The notes: a model not told the origin generated them from the sequence alone. A stretch of DNA of 64,000 nt from Plesiocystis pacifica SIR-1 (GCF_000170895.1 NZ_ABCS01000004.1:120848-184847); one strand, 5' to 3'; positions 50,722 to 61,199 are shown, counted from the first letter of the stretch. Translations and numbers: made by a program.

Positions 50722-53700
50722 TTCAGGACCTCCAGGCGGATGTGGGTGGTGCCCGTGGACGAGAGGGGGCCGTCTTCGACGATGTCCCACTCGCCCATGG
50801 AGGCGAGCCGTTGGGCCCACTCGCGGTTGTTTCCAGGACCGCCGACGACTCCGAAGATGCGGAAGCCGCGGGCGATGGTGATGTCGACGCTGTAGTCGGA
50901 CTTGGTCTGGACGGGGAACACCAGGGCGCCCTGTCCGGGCATGAGCACGAGCTGAGCCTTGCCCAGCTTCGCGCCCTCGGCCTCGACGCGGATGCCGTCG
51001 CTGAGCCGGCTGTGGCCGGTCAGGGAGCTCGTGCTCAGCACGATCAGCGTGGTCGCCGAGGCGGGCATGGTCACCCGCACCCGCTTGGCCGCGTGCAGGA
51101 GCTTGCGAGCCTGCCCGGCCTGCAGGGCCTCGAGGCGCGGCGTGCCGTCGAGGATCTGGACCGTGGAGCCGCGCGCGAGGAAGGTCCGGCCGGTGACTCG
51201 GACCAGGCGCGAGCCCTCGTCAAAGCCGACGGTGGCGACGTCCCGCCGCGCGTAGCGGCTGGTGAAGATGCCCTGGCCGCGGCCGCGAGGCAGCCCGAGG
51301 TTGATGGGCTTTTGCTTTTGCGCCGCGGCGTTGGCCAGGTTCCCTTGCACCGTGGCGGCGAGCTGCTGCTTGCGGGCGAGCTCGGCCAGCATCGCGGCCC
51401 TGCGCGGGTCGTTCGCCATGAGCTTCGCGCCCTGGAGGTTGGCCAGCTGCGAGCGCGGGTTGTGGAGCATCGCGGCCTGGGTCGCCGCCTTGGCGGACTT
51501 GGCCGAGCTCAGCTTGGAGCCGCCGAGCAGCTTCATGCCGGCGCCGGGGCGCATCATCTTGCCGCGGTTTTGGGCGGCGAAGATGCGCGCCATCTGCTGG
51601 GGACTCAGCCCCCCGCCAGGACGCATGGGGATGGACGCCGCGGGCTTCTTGGCCGCGGGCATCTGCGCCGCAGGTTTCTTGGCCGCGGGCATCTGCGCCG
51701 CGGGTTTCTTGGCCGCGGGCATCTGCGCCGCGGGTTTCTTGGCCGCGGGCTTTTGGGCCGCCGGCTTCTGAGGCGTCTTTTGCGGCGTGCTCATCCCAGG
51801 CTTTTGCGGGATGGAGGCCCCGGGCTTTTGCGGGATGGAAGCGCCAGGCTTCTGGGGCTTTTGCGGGATGGAAGCGCCAGGCTTCTGGGGCTTTTGCGGG
51901 ATGGAAGCGCCAGGCTTCTGGGGCTTTTGCGGGATGGAAGCGCCAGGCTTCTGGGGCTTTTGCGGGATGGAGGCGCCAGGCTTCTGGGGCTTTTGCGGGA
52001 TGGAGGCGCCGGGCTTGCTGGGCTTGGCAGGCTTGCTCGGCGTCGTGGGCTTGCCGGCTTGCTTCGCCTGCTTGCGGAAGGCCTCGGGCTTGCCGAGCCC
52101 CGCCGCGACGACGCGCTTGGTCCCGCCGGGCAGGTCGATGGCCTGCTGACCGGGGCCGTACTCGAGGTCCTGGAGGACCGTCCCGTCCCGGGCGAGGCAC
52201 AGCAGGCGGCCGGCCTGGGTCCCCTTCATGCGCAGGCGCATGCGCTTGCCGCCGCGCTTGGGCAGGCCGTCATCGGGGACGTCGAAGACCTGGGTCATGC
52301 CGGCGTTGAGCCGCGCCCCGTCGCGCTTGCGCGGGTCCTTGCCGACGAGCGCGCGGGTCTGGTCGAGCATCGCCTTGCGGTTGCGCTCGCTGACGCGGTC
52401 GCGGTGGAAGCTGCGCCCGACGCCGCGGACGAGCTCTTGCTTGGGCCCGCGGCCGACGTTGCGCAGGCGGACGCCGACCATGAAGCTCTCGCGCTCGCTC
52501 GTCATCGGAGCCATGACCCGAGCCGCGCGCGCGGCCGAGCGGATGCCCCGGGTGCTGGTCTGGGTCAGGGCGGAGGTCTTGGTCACGCCCGAGTAGGCCG
52601 GGAACACCGCGCCGACGACCTCGAGGGTCGCGCGGTACTTCCACGCCGCCTCCCAGATCTTGCCCTGGACCACGGAGCCCGCGCTCGAGCCCGAGCCCTT
52701 CGACCGCTTGATCGTCGAGTTCAGGGCGTCCTGGGGGCTCTGCATGGCGCTGAGGTAGCTGCTCGCAGAGGTCCCCACGGCCAGGCCGGCGGCGTTCTTT
52801 TGGCGGGCCAGGGACAGGCCCTGGACGCGGTAGTCGTCCGCCTGGGCGGCGCTCGTGAACTGCTCTTGCAGCTTGCTCTTGTCGACCTTGTTGCCCCACG
52901 AGCCGCTCGAGCCGAGGGGCAAGTGGTGGTCGTACTCGGCCATCTCCTTGTCGTAGGCCGAGAGGGTCGAGACCTCCTGGAAGGCCGGCTCCGCGACGAT
53001 CTCGAAGTGGTCGGGGAGCATGACGGTGCTGCCCTCGCCGTCGTCGGGCTTGAGGTGGGCGTCGTCGATGTCGTGGGGCGCGGCCCGGCCGGCGAACATC
53101 GCCTTGGGCAGCGGGGAGCGCTTGGCCGTGATCCGCAGGCCCTGGGCGTGGCTGCCGTTGGTGTGCTTGAACTCGAACTCGAGCCGCGAGGTGACCGAGT
53201 AGGTGTCGGTCGGGAGCAGGTCGATGCGGATGGTGTCGGGGTGCTCGGTGTCCTCGGGCAGGTCCGGGTTGTTGTCGCTGCCGGTGTCGGCGTCGCTGGC
53301 TTTCGGGCTCGGCGAGAAGTCCTGGACGACCAGGTTGGCCCCGTTGCTCCGCATGTTGACCTGCGCCGCCTCGTTGAAGGGCATGGTGCTGCGGATCAGG
53401 AAGGTCGCCTCGGGGCCGATGGCCGGGATGGCGTCCTCGGCACGCCCGTCGGTGATCACCCCCTTGGAGATGGTGAACTCGATCGGGCTGGTCTCCTCGT
53501 CGGCGCCGTCCTCCTTGCCCCGGGTCGAGCGGATCGGGCCGTCCGCGCCCCCGCTGACGTTGGGCAGCGCGAGCTGGGTGAGGGCGAAGCTCTTGATCGA
53601 GGCCGGGGCCTGGACCGGCGCCCGGCTGGCGCCGAACTTGACCGTGAACGAGACGATCGCCAGGTCGATGATCGCCTTGCCCGACATCTCCGGGCCCTTG

Positions 53701-56700
53701 ATGAACAGCTGCACGCCGACGCTCATCCGGATCTTGGCGAACCACAGATCGACCTCGAAGCCGATCGAGATGTGCATGCGCAGGTCGTAGTAGAAGGGAT
53801 CCCAGCCGATCAGGATGTCGAAGCCGGCGCTGAGCCAGGCCTTGACCGGGCCGAACTTGCCGACGACCTCGATGAGCCCGCCGGTCATCGCCTCGCGCGG
53901 GGTGATGGCGAAGTAGCACTCACCCTTGATCGAGACCGCGTCGCTGATCTTCCAGCGCAGGCCGATGCGCGGGACCACCGGGTAGTCGTACTGCTCCGGC
54001 GGGACGAAGGCGGGGTGGTAGCCGCCGATCGAGAGCACGGTCTCGCCGGTGTTGAACCACGAGCGCAGCGCGAAGCCGCCGGTCAGGCGGATGTCCTTGT
54101 GCAGGACCCACGAGTCCTCGGTCAGCTGGGCCTCGGCCCACAGCATCGGCCCGGCCGAGCCGCGGGTGGTGAAGCCTACGGACAGCACCAGGCCCACGGA
54201 CAGCACCGCGTTCGAGGCCGTCGGCAGCTTGATCGAGGCCTGGCCGAGGAGGCCGAACTCGAAGCCCTGGTCGAACAGGATGTAGAGCAGCGCCGCGCCC
54301 TTGATGAACACGAAGGAGCTGAACTTGATCCCGGCGGCGAACCAGTACGAGCCGCGCTTGATCGGCATGTGCGAGGACACGCTGTCGAGCACGTCGAGGA
54401 CGTCGCCGCTGCCCGCGAGCGCGGCCATCAGCGGGTGCGTGGCGACCTCGTCGATGCGCGGCGTCCGGAACCCGCGGTTGTAGCCGAAGCCGCCCGCGAG
54501 GCCCTCGATGAAGAACATCGGGGGGCCGCCGAGGGGCACGGGGATCAGCGCGAAGATGAACAGCGAGGCGTCGCCGTCGTCGAGGGAGGCGTAGGAGCCG
54601 ACCGCGGCGATCTCGAAGGTCCCGACGCGGACGCTGGCGAAGCCGTTGTACTCGGTGATCGCGACCTTGGGCGTGCCCGCGTCGTTGTCGTGGTCCCAGG
54701 TCGTCTCCTTCTTGAGCAGGCCGGCGGAGATCTGGACCGGATCCTGGTCGAACTCGACCGCGAGCCCGCTGAGGGTGATGCTCCAGGTCTCGGGCTTGGC
54801 GAGGCTGTTGGGCGGGATCGCCAGGCCGAAGTCGTCGACGGTGATCTGCAGCGGGCCGAGGCCGAAGCTGCCGTCGAAGGTGAAGTCGATGGTCTCGCCG
54901 GCGAGCTCGTTGGTTGCGATCGCGCCGGCGGCCGCGGCCACGGTCAGGGCCGTGAGCTCGAGGGGCCCGAACTGCATGTCCATGGGCAGCTCGAGGCGGC
55001 CGCCGTCCGGGGCGTTGGACTGCGGGAAGCGGAACTGGAACGCGCCCTCGGAGCTCCCGGCGGGCTTGTCCCAGCTGACCTCGATGTCGATGCCCGGGTT
55101 GTCGGCGCCCTCGCTCATCAGCGAGCCGGCGACCGGGTCGCTGTCCGAGCTGGCCTGACCGAAGGGCAGGCCGATGTTGTTGAGGCCGAGCCCGAAGCCG
55201 TAGCCGAGGTTGCTCGTGGTCCACTCGCCCGGGCCGATGTCGAAGTCGAAGGTCGCCTGGACCGAGCCGAGGGTGATGCCGGCGTCGAGCAGGGGCTTGC
55301 CCCCGGAGCCGCCGACGCGCAGGCCGATGTTGCGCAGGCCGATGCCCACGTCGAAGTGCGTGTCTGCGGGGTTGCTGTCGGGGATGAACAGCAGCGGGAC
55401 CCGCGGGCGCTCCTCGGGCGTGCCGATCAGCAGCTCGACCTTGGGGTCCGCGACCAGCTGCGGCGGCGCGATGTCGGGCATCTGCACGCCCAGGCGCTTG
55501 CCGCCGTCGACGGTCTCGATGAAGAAGATGTCGTAGCCCGTGGCCCCGTCGATGGCGTCGGTGATGTCGCCGATGTAGCCCATCAAGGTGCCGAGGGCGC
55601 CGTCGGTGTCGATGACGAAGTAGGCGATGCCGCCGGCGAGGGCCATGAGCCCGGCCGAGGCGTAGAGCATGTGCTCGACGGTGATGCGTGTCCCGTCGAT
55701 GTCGAACACGGTCTGGTCGCGCTGGAGCCCGGCCGCGTCGAGGATGGCGTCGAGGATGGGCAGGCCGACCTCGGTCAGCAGGCCCTTGATGGCGTCGTCG
55801 TCGGCGTCGACGGAGAAGTCCGGCAGGACGCGGAAGACCACCGCGCCCTCGGTCTCGACGGTGGCTGGCTCCGCGTCCTCGGGGCGATCGGGGGTCGGGC
55901 GCAGCACGACGTCGAGCTCGAGCAGGCCGGCGCTGTCGGCCCTGAACAGCACGGTGGGCTCGAGGTTGACGGGGTCGGGGATGCGCCCGCTCAGGCCCAG
56001 GGTGCACTCGCCCCCGGCGTTCATGCCCGCGCCGACGTAGCCGCCGGCGATGGACTCCTTGGCGATGGCGACGTAGCCGAAGTCGGCGTCGCCGTGGGCG
56101 GTCATCCAGATGCCGAACTGGGAGTCGTTGGGGTCCCAGCCGACCACGATGGCGACCGGGATGCCGGTGATCCAGACGTAGGTCCGCGTGCCGCTTTCGT
56201 TCTCGGGGGGAGCCTGGGTCCAGTCGCTGGGGCTCGCGGGGCCGAAGCGCCGGGTGTTCACGCCGTGGCCGCTGAGCAGCCCGAGGCAGCCCTCGAGCAA
56301 GCTGAGCAGCGAGTCGGCCTCGGTCTCGAACCAGCCGATGTTGGGGGTCTCGACCTGCGCGATCAGGCCGCCGACGAAGGCCTCGATCGCGTCGTAGCGC
56401 GCGGCCAGGTTGGGGGCGGGGTCGTCGAACAGGCCCTCGATGACGCCGGCCGCCGTGGCCGCGTCTCCGCCCGCGTCGTGCAGGCCCTGGAGGATGCCGG
56501 CGAGGGCCGCGGGCAGCAGCAGGTTGATGGCCGAGCTGACGCTGCTGAAGCCGGTGAAGGTCGGCAGCAGCTGGATGCCGCAGACCGTGAGGCTCGGGAC
56601 CGGGCCCGTGAGCCCAAAGTCGAGCTCGACGGTCGTGGCCTCGTCGAGCTGGAAGTCGAGGTCGATGTCGACGTGGGGGTCCCAGTTCTCGGTGTTGACC

Positions 56701-59700
56701 CCCAGGCCGAAGTTGAGGCCGAGCTTGGGCTGGCCGCCGACGTCGACGGCGATGTCCCCGGACTGCAGCATCAAGATGCGGCGGCCGTCGGCGACGGTGC
56801 CCGCGAAGATCTCCCAGCCGTCGGCGATGGGGAACACGCCCTCGAGCTCGCGCAGCTTGCCGAGGATCTTGCCGACGGGGTCGTCGAACAGCTCCCACAG
56901 GGGGTTGGGGTGGCGGCCGCCCTCGTCGAGGATGCCGAAGTCTTCGAGGTTCTGGCGGGCCTGGGCGCTGAGGTGGGGCTCGACGAAGGCGCCGAACAGG
57001 GCGGCGACGGCGGCCTCGATGGCGAGGCGGTAGCCGATGGTCAGGATGCGCTCGCCGAGCAAGCCGGCGTCCGCGACCGGGTAGAGGATCAGCGGGCCTC
57101 CGAAGAGGTTCTCCATGTCGGTGACGAGGGCCTCGCCGTCGGCCTCGAGGGTGCCCGGGCGCGGGTGGATGCCCAGCTCGAACACGGTATCGTCCGAGTT
57201 GCCGTAGCCGTCGGGGTCGGACCAGGTCGCGACGAGCTCGAGGGGCGCCGAGCCGACGCGGGTGGTCAGCACGCCCTGGGTCTGGCCGGAGAAGGGGTTG
57301 AAGCTGGCGACGACGCCGATGTCGACGGTGTCCGCGACGGCCTCGTCGATGCTGACGCGCAAGGTGCCGTCCTCGTCGAGGTAGAGCACCTGGTTGCCCA
57401 GGGGCACCTCGACCTGCCACGCGCCGCCGTCGTGGACGGTGAAGCCGACGGCCTCGAAGCCGGACTGGAGCGGGCGCAGGCGGGGCACGCCGACGCCCTC
57501 GTCCCAAAAGCGCTCGGCCATGTAGGCGCCCGGATCCTCGATCAGCCGGACCATGGGCTCGGCGAGGAAGCCGAAGCCTTCGCCCTCGGCCACGACCACC
57601 CCGAGGCACTCGAGGATGGTCATCAGGGGCGCGAAGGAGTCGTCGGCGAGGGGGCCGCCCTCCTGGGCGAGGGTGTCGAGGACGACGCCGCCGACGCTCA
57701 GCGCGAGCAAGCCGCTGAGGCTGGCCGTCGTGGCCGGGGCGCCGATGCTGTCCTGGAAGCCCGCGTCGATGAGCTCGAAGTAGGGGTCGAAGCCGTCGGT
57801 GGGGTTCCAGCGCAGGCCCAGCTCGATGGCGCGCAGGTGGACGGCGGAGGCGTCGGTGAGCAGCAGCCAGCCGACGCCTTCCTCGATGGTCGTGTCGTCG
57901 TCGCGCGCGGCGTGGCGCAGCTCGGCCTCGAGGGACAGGGCGGGCGTCACCCGGGCCGTGCCCGCGTTCTCGGTGACCTCGCTGACGTCGACGGTGAACA
58001 GGTCCGCCCGGAAGTAGGTGTCGAACTCGTACTGGACCTCTCCGCCGTCCTCGGTGAGCTTGGCCGGCGGCTGGACCGAGTCGGGGGCGAGGTCGAGGCG
58101 CAGGCCAAAGCCGACGTGGCTGGCGGTGCTGTCGTCGGGGCCGCTCGGGTCGACCCAGACGATCAGCTCGACGGGGAAGTCGCGGTCCTCGGCGTCCTCG
58201 GGCGCCTCGTTGAGGCGGATGGCCCAGGGGTCTTCGTAGGTGCCCGAGCCCGTGACCGCCGGGGCCTCGGGGCGCGCGAGGGCGCCGTCGAGGGTCGGCA
58301 TCTCGCCACGCAACCACCGCCACAGCAGGACCATGCCGGCCGGGCCGGCGCCGTCGACGGTGAACAGCTGGCCCAAGCGCAGCTTCAGACCGCCGAGGGG
58401 GTCGGTCAGCAGGCGCCGGAAGGCGGCGACGTCGAAGGCAAAGTCCGCGCCGAAGTCGCTGCTTGGCCAGCTCAGGGCCGCGCCGGCGGCGGTGCCGAGG
58501 TCGAGGCCCGGCCAACCGCCGAGGAGCTGGACCACGCCGAGGACCCACGAGCGCCACTCGCCCGCGTCGCCGTCGAGGGCCCAGCTGGGCACGCCGAGGG
58601 TCAGCAGGCGCATCATGAACTCGCCGAGCTCGACGGCCCACTGGGCGTCCGCGGCGGACGCGAAGCCGAAGTTGTCGAGGCTGAAGTTCAGCTGCCCGAA
58701 GTCCGGGAGATCGCCGATGGCGATGGACAGACCGGAGCCGCTGAAGGCCCCGACGCCGAAGCCCGAGAGCGGGCTCGAGCCGCCGAGGGCCGTGGCGTCG
58801 AAGCGCAGCGAGGGCAGGCTGCCGCCGGGCAGGGGCGGGAGGCTGGCCATGAGGTCGCGCAGGTCGAGGCGCTCGGCGTCGGCGATCACGATGCCGGGAT
58901 CGACCAGGTCGAAGGCGGGGACGGGGTCTTGGCCGCGCTCCCAGTCGACGCTGGCGACGAGCCGGGCGGCCTCGATGCCGAACACCACGCTCGCGGGGTC
59001 GCCGTTGGAGGCTTCGCCGTCGATGCTCGCGCGGATGTGGGTCTCGCCCTCGGGGGGGATCAGCGCGGCGTAGACCGACGCGCCGGGGACCGGGCGGACC
59101 GCGACGGCCGGATCGTCGGCCGCCGGATCGTCGATGCTCAGCTCGACCAGGCCCGCGACGGCGCGGGCCTCGAAGGCCGCGAGGGGGTCGGCGTCGGGGC
59201 CGAGGGCGATGGGGTTCAAGCTCGCGGCCAGGTCGACGCCGAGGGTCCGCATCGGGCCCCCGGTGGGGTCGGGGAGGATGTGGAACTCGAAGGCGACGTC
59301 GCCCGGCTCGCCGCTGGCCATGACCATGCGCCAGGGGTCGTCGGTCTCGCCCGCGCCGGTGATCGCGGGGACCGTGAAGCCGCCGTCGCCGTCGATGCCG
59401 TCGAGCAGGCCCTGGAGGGTGTCGAGCCAGGTCTTGAACCACGGCGTCCCGCCGTTGTCGGCGAGCAGCCGGCCGATCCACACCTCGTAGGCGTCGAGGG
59501 GCCCGCCCACGAACTCCTGAGCGTCGATCTGGGGGTAGTCCGTGACGCCCTCGGGGGTGTCGAGGCCGATGAGGATCGCGATGGCGTGGCCCTCGGGGGT
59601 CAGGTTCAAGCTGTTGCGGATCACGGCCGCGACCGCGTGGGTCGCCATGTCCTCGGCCGCGTCGACGGCCGCGTTGCCGTTGGTCAGGTCGAGGACCGGC

Positions 59701-61199
59701 CAGGTGCGGGCGTGGTCGTCCTTGTCGATGATCAGCTCGCGGAGCTCGAGCATGGGCTCGAACTTGCCCTGGTAGTCGAGCTTGACCCCGGCGACGACCT
59801 CACCGATCGACATGGCGCCGAGGAAGGCGAGGCGGGAGTCGCCGGCGAGCTGCGCCGCGCTGATGTCGAGGGCCGGCGGGGTCGGGGCATCGGGGGCGCC
59901 GGGCGGCTGCCCGACCAGGCGCAGGTCGACGCAGAACTCTCCGGCGAAGTTGGCCGAGAGCGGCCCCGAGAGCGGGAAGGAGGCGATGTCGGCGAGGGCC
60001 TCGAAGATCATCACCGGGCCGCTGGCGCCCAGGCTCTCCCGGGCCGAGGTCCGCAGGCCCAGGTGCAGGCGCTCGGTCCCCGAGGCGTCCGTGGTCGACC
60101 ACAGCACCAGCTCGAGGCGCACCGCGGCGGTGGCCCAGGCGTCGGGGTAGACGGCGATGTAGCGCCCGTCGGCCTCGATGGTCAGGGCGTCGTCGGCGGC
60201 GAGGGTCCCGACCAGGCGCTCGAGGAAGAGCCGGACCTTGTTGTCGGCCTCGAAGGTGCCGTCGGTCGCGTTGTCGAAGTCGCTCCAGATGTCTTGGAGC
60301 CACTGCTGCAGGGCCAGGCCGGGGTTGGCGATGAGCGCGTCGAGGCTCAGCTCCGGGTAGCCGTTGCCCTCGGTCTCGGACCAGCCCAGGAGCGCGAGCA
60401 GGCTCAGCGCGGCGTTCTTCGCCGCTCGGGCCGCGTCGTCGGAGCCGTCGGGGATCAGGCCGATGAGCACGGCCACGCCGAGCATCAGCAGGCGGAACAG
60501 CGGCTGCTCGAACTCCGACCACTCGGGCGAGGAGTCGAAGCTGAAGTTGATGTTGTCGTTGCGCGGCCCGATGCCCTGGAGCTGGATGGAGACCAGGGAG
60601 TGCTCCTCGCTGCCGTCGGCGCCCAGCTCCCAAAAGGGCAAGCTGGCGACCAGCGCGACCCCGTCGAGGATGTGGGCGTTCTCGGTGATGTCCGAGAGCT
60701 CGAGCCGGGCCTCGAGGCTGTCGGCCAGGCGCAGGCGCTTGTTCCTGCCGAAGCCTTCGGCGTTCTCGGTGTCGACGACCAGCAGGTTGAACTGCGCCTC
60801 GAGGGTGAGGACGGGCTTGGACTCGTCGGGGGTCAGCTTCCACCGGCCGCCGAGGCCGATCACGAACTCCAGGGAGCCGGGCGAGGCGTCGTCGGGGGTC
60901 GCGCGGATCAATAGATCGAGGCCGGAGTCGCCGAGGGCGAGGGACCACAGGGTCTCGTCGAGCTCGCTCGAGCCGCTGTCGAACAGCTGGTCGAGGGCGC
61001 GGAGCAGGGCGAGGCGGCGCTGGTGGTTGGCGTCGCCCTTGCCCTGGACCAGGTCGATCATGTGCTGACCGGGGCCGTTGCCCCCGTCGTCGCCGAACCA
61101 GTCGGTGTTGAAGTCTCCGTCGGGGGTGACGATCCCGAGCGCCTTGGCGAGGTCGAGGAGCAGGCCGTTGCCCTGATCTTGTCCGATGAGGTCGTTCAT
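50718..61199 (-). CDS. Giant-operon gene 2: 3493-aa protein with DUF6603-type region
   Basis: Start ATG 61199 overlaps the stop of gene 1 (ATGA). No signal peptide. Residues 1-1900 are acidic, beta-rich and modular: a block W-x-x-WL...LDG...PA(I/V)TGxG(T/E)xxDPW recurs at about 600-625 and 965-1000, with related strands further on. Residues about 1915-2525 match a DUF6603-type domain: NLGYGFGLGLNNIGLPFGQ, FIEGLAGGFGYNRGFRTPRI, GGYHPAFVPPEQYDYPVVPR. Residues 2525-3060 are mixed. Then come Lys/Pro/Gln repeats (about 3060-3190) and a C-terminal beta domain (RLVRVTGRTFLARGSTVQIL). DUF6603 has no known function. No catalytic motif, adhesin repeat or secretion signal is recognisable. Confidence 0.85.
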   Translation of the reverse strand: MNDLIGQDQGNGLLLDLAKALGIVTPDGDFNTDWFGDDGGNGPGQHMIDLVQGKGDANHQRRLALLRALDQLFDSGSSELDETLWSLALGDSGLDLLIRATPDDASPGSLEFVIGLGGRWKLTPDESKPVLTLEAQFNLLVVDTENAEGFGRNKRLRLADSLEARLELSDITENAHILDGVALVASLPFWELGADGSEEHSLVSIQLQGIGPRNDNINFSFDSSPEWSEFEQPLFRLLMLGVAVLIGLIPDGSDDAARAAKNAALSLLALLGWSETEGNGYPELSLDALIANPGLALQQWLQDIWSDFDNATDGTFEADNKVRLFLERLVGTLAADDALTIEADGRYIAVYPDAWATAAVRLELVLWSTTDASGTERLHLGLRTSARESLGASGPVMIFEALADIASFPLSGPLSANFAGEFCVDLRLVGQPPGAPDAPTPPALDISAAQLAGDSRLAFLGAMSIGEVVAGVKLDYQGKFEPMLELRELIIDKDDHARTWPVLDLTNGNAAVDAAEDMATHAVAAVIRNSLNLTPEGHAIAILIGLDTPEGVTDYPQIDAQEFVGGPLDAYEVWIGRLLADNGGTPWFKTWLDTLQGLLDGIDGDGGFTVPAITGAGETDDPWRMVMASGEPGDVAFEFHILPDPTGGPMRTLGVDLAASLNPIALGPDADPLAAFEARAVAGLVELSIDDPAADDPAVAVRPVPGASVYAALIPPEGETHIRASIDGEASNGDPASVVFGIEAARLVASVDWERGQDPVPAFDLVDPGIVIADAERLDLRDLMASLPPLPGGSLPSLRFDATALGGSSPLSGFGVGAFSGSGLSIAIGDLPDFGQLNFSLDNFGFASAADAQWAVELGEFMMRLLTLGVPSWALDGDAGEWRSWVLGVVQLLGGWPGLDLGTAAGAALSWPSSDFGADFAFDVAAFRRLLTDPLGGLKLRLGQLFTVDGAGPAGMVLLWRWLRGEMPTLDGALARPEAPAVTGSGTYEDPWAIRLNEAPEDAEDRDFPVELIVWVDPSGPDDSTASHVGFGLRLDLAPDSVQPPAKLTEDGGEVQYEFDTYFRADLFTVDVSEVTENAGTARVTPALSLEAELRHAARDDDTTIEEGVGWLLLTDASAVHLRAIELGLRWNPTDGFDPYFELIDAGFQDSIGAPATTASLSGLLALSVGGVVLDTLAQEGGPLADDSFAPLMTILECLGVVVAEGEGFGFLAEPMVRLIEDPGAYMAERFWDEGVGVPRLRPLQSGFEAVGFTVHDGGAWQVEVPLGNQVLYLDEDGTLRVSIDEAVADTVDIGVVASFNPFSGQTQGVLTTRVGSAPLELVATWSDPDGYGNSDDTVFELGIHPRPGTLEADGEALVTDMENLFGGPLILYPVADAGLLGERILTIGYRLAIEAAVAALFGAFVEPHLSAQARQNLEDFGILDEGGRHPNPLWELFDDPVGKILGKLRELEGVFPIADGWEIFAGTVADGRRILMLQSGDIAVDVGGQPKLGLNFGLGVNTENWDPHVDIDLDFQLDEATTVELDFGLTGPVPSLTVCGIQLLPTFTGFSSVSSAINLLLPAALAGILQGLHDAGGDAATAAGVIEGLFDDPAPNLAARYDAIEAFVGGLIAQVETPNIGWFETEADSLLSLLEGCLGLLSGHGVNTRRFGPASPSDWTQAPPENESGTRTYVWITGIPVAIVVGWDPNDSQFGIWMTAHGDADFGYVAIAKESIAGGYVGAGMNAGGECTLGLSGRIPDPVNLEPTVLFRADSAGLLELDVVLRPTPDRPEDAEPATVETEGAVVFRVLPDFSVDADDDAIKGLLTEVGLPILDAILDAAGLQRDQTVFDIDGTRITVEHMLYASAGLMALAGGIAYFVIDTDGALGTLMGYIGDITDAIDGATGYDIFFIETVDGGKRLGVQMPDIAPPQLVADPKVELLIGTPEERPRVPLLFIPDSNPADTHFDVGIGLRNIGLRVGGSGGKPLLDAGITLGSVQATFDFDIGPGEWTTSNLGYGFGLGLNNIGLPFGQASSDSDPVAGSLMSEGADNPGIDIEVSWDKPAGSSEGAFQFRFPQSNAPDGGRLELPMDMQFGPLELTALTVAAAAGAIATNELAGETIDFTFDGSFGLGPLQITVDDFGLAIPPNSLAKPETWSITLSGLAVEFDQDPVQISAGLLKKETTWDHDNDAGTPKVAITEYNGFASVRVGTFEIAAVGSYASLDDGDASLFIFALIPVPLGGPPMFFIEGLAGGFGYNRGFRTPRIDEVATHPLMAALAGSGDVLDVLDSVSSHMPIKRGSYWFAAGIKFSSFVFIKGAALLYILFDQGFEFGLLGQASIKLPTASNAVLSVGLVLSVGFTTRGSAGPMLWAEAQLTEDSWVLHKDIRLTGGFALRSWFNTGETVLSIGGYHPAFVPPEQYDYPVVPRIGLRWKISDAVSIKGECYFAITPREAMTGGLIEVVGKFGPVKAWLSAGFDILIGWDPFYYDLRMHISIGFEVDLWFAKIRMSVGVQLFIKGPEMSGKAIIDLAIVSFTVKFGASRAPVQAPASIKSFALTQLALPNVSGGADGPIRSTRGKEDGADEETSPIEFTISKGVITDGRAEDAIPAIGPEATFLIRSTMPFNEAAQVNMRSNGANLVVQDFSPSPKASDADTGSDNNPDLPEDTEHPDTIRIDLLPTDTYSVTSRLEFEFKHTNGSHAQGLRITAKRSPLPKAMFAGRAAPHDIDDAHLKPDDGEGSTVMLPDHFEIVAEPAFQEVSTLSAYDKEMAEYDHHLPLGSSGSWGNKVDKSKLQEQFTSAAQADDYRVQGLSLARQKNAAGLAVGTSASSYLSAMQSPQDALNSTIKRSKGSGSSAGSVVQGKIWEAAWKYRATLEVVGAVFPAYSGVTKTSALTQTSTRGIRSAARAARVMAPMTSERESFMVGVRLRNVGRGPKQELVRGVGRSFHRDRVSERNRKAMLDQTRALVGKDPRKRDGARLNAGMTQVFDVPDDGLPKRGGKRMRLRMKGTQAGRLLCLARDGTVLQDLEYGPGQQAIDLPGGTKRVVAAGLGKPEAFRKQAKQAGKPTTPSKPAKPSKPGASIPQKPQKPGASIPQKPQKPGASIPQKPQKPGASIPQKPQKPGASIPQKPQKPGASIPQKPGASIPQKPGMSTPQKTPQKPAAQKPAAKKPAAQMPAAKKPAAQMPAAKKPAAQMPAAKKPAASIPMRPGGGLSPQQMARIFAAQNRGKMMRPGAGMKLLGGSKLSSAKSAKAATQAAMLHNPRSQLANLQGAKLMANDPRRAAMLAELARKQQLAATVQGNLANAAAQKQKPINLGLPRGRGQGIFTSRYARRDVATVGFDEGSRLVRVTGRTFLARGSTVQILDGTPRLEALQAGQARKLLHAAKRVRVTMPASATTLIVLSTSSLTGHSRLSDGIRVEAEGAKLGKAQLVLMPGQGALVFPVQTKSDYSVDITIARGFRIFGVVGGPGNNREWAQRLASMGEWDIVEDGPLSSTGTTHIRLEVLK
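51631..51780. repeat. 30-bp tandem repeats encoding KKPAAQMPAA
   Basis: Near-identical 30-bp units (51661-51690, 51691-51720, 51721-51750) plus flanking partial units lie in the giant gene, encoding a Lys/Pro/Ala-rich extended, positively charged segment. Confidence 0.75.
51790..52017. repeat. 33-bp tandem repeats encoding KPGASIPQKPQ
   Basis: Five almost identical 33-bp units (51841-52005) are flanked by shorter 24-bp variants on the left and a partial unit on the right. The near identity of the DNA shows recent expansion. The encoded KPGASIPQKPQ units form an extended basic polyproline-like stalk next to the KKPAAQMPAA repeats. Confidence 0.85.

Noticed and set aside
50742..60914. A 3390-codon open frame on the + strand, antisense to the giant gene
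   Set aside because: Its translation is low-complexity (Ala/Gly/Arg/Asp/Leu) with no domain. It is open because the real gene on the other strand has extreme GC at third codon positions. The minus-strand frame has recognisable domains and overlapping start/stop junctions.
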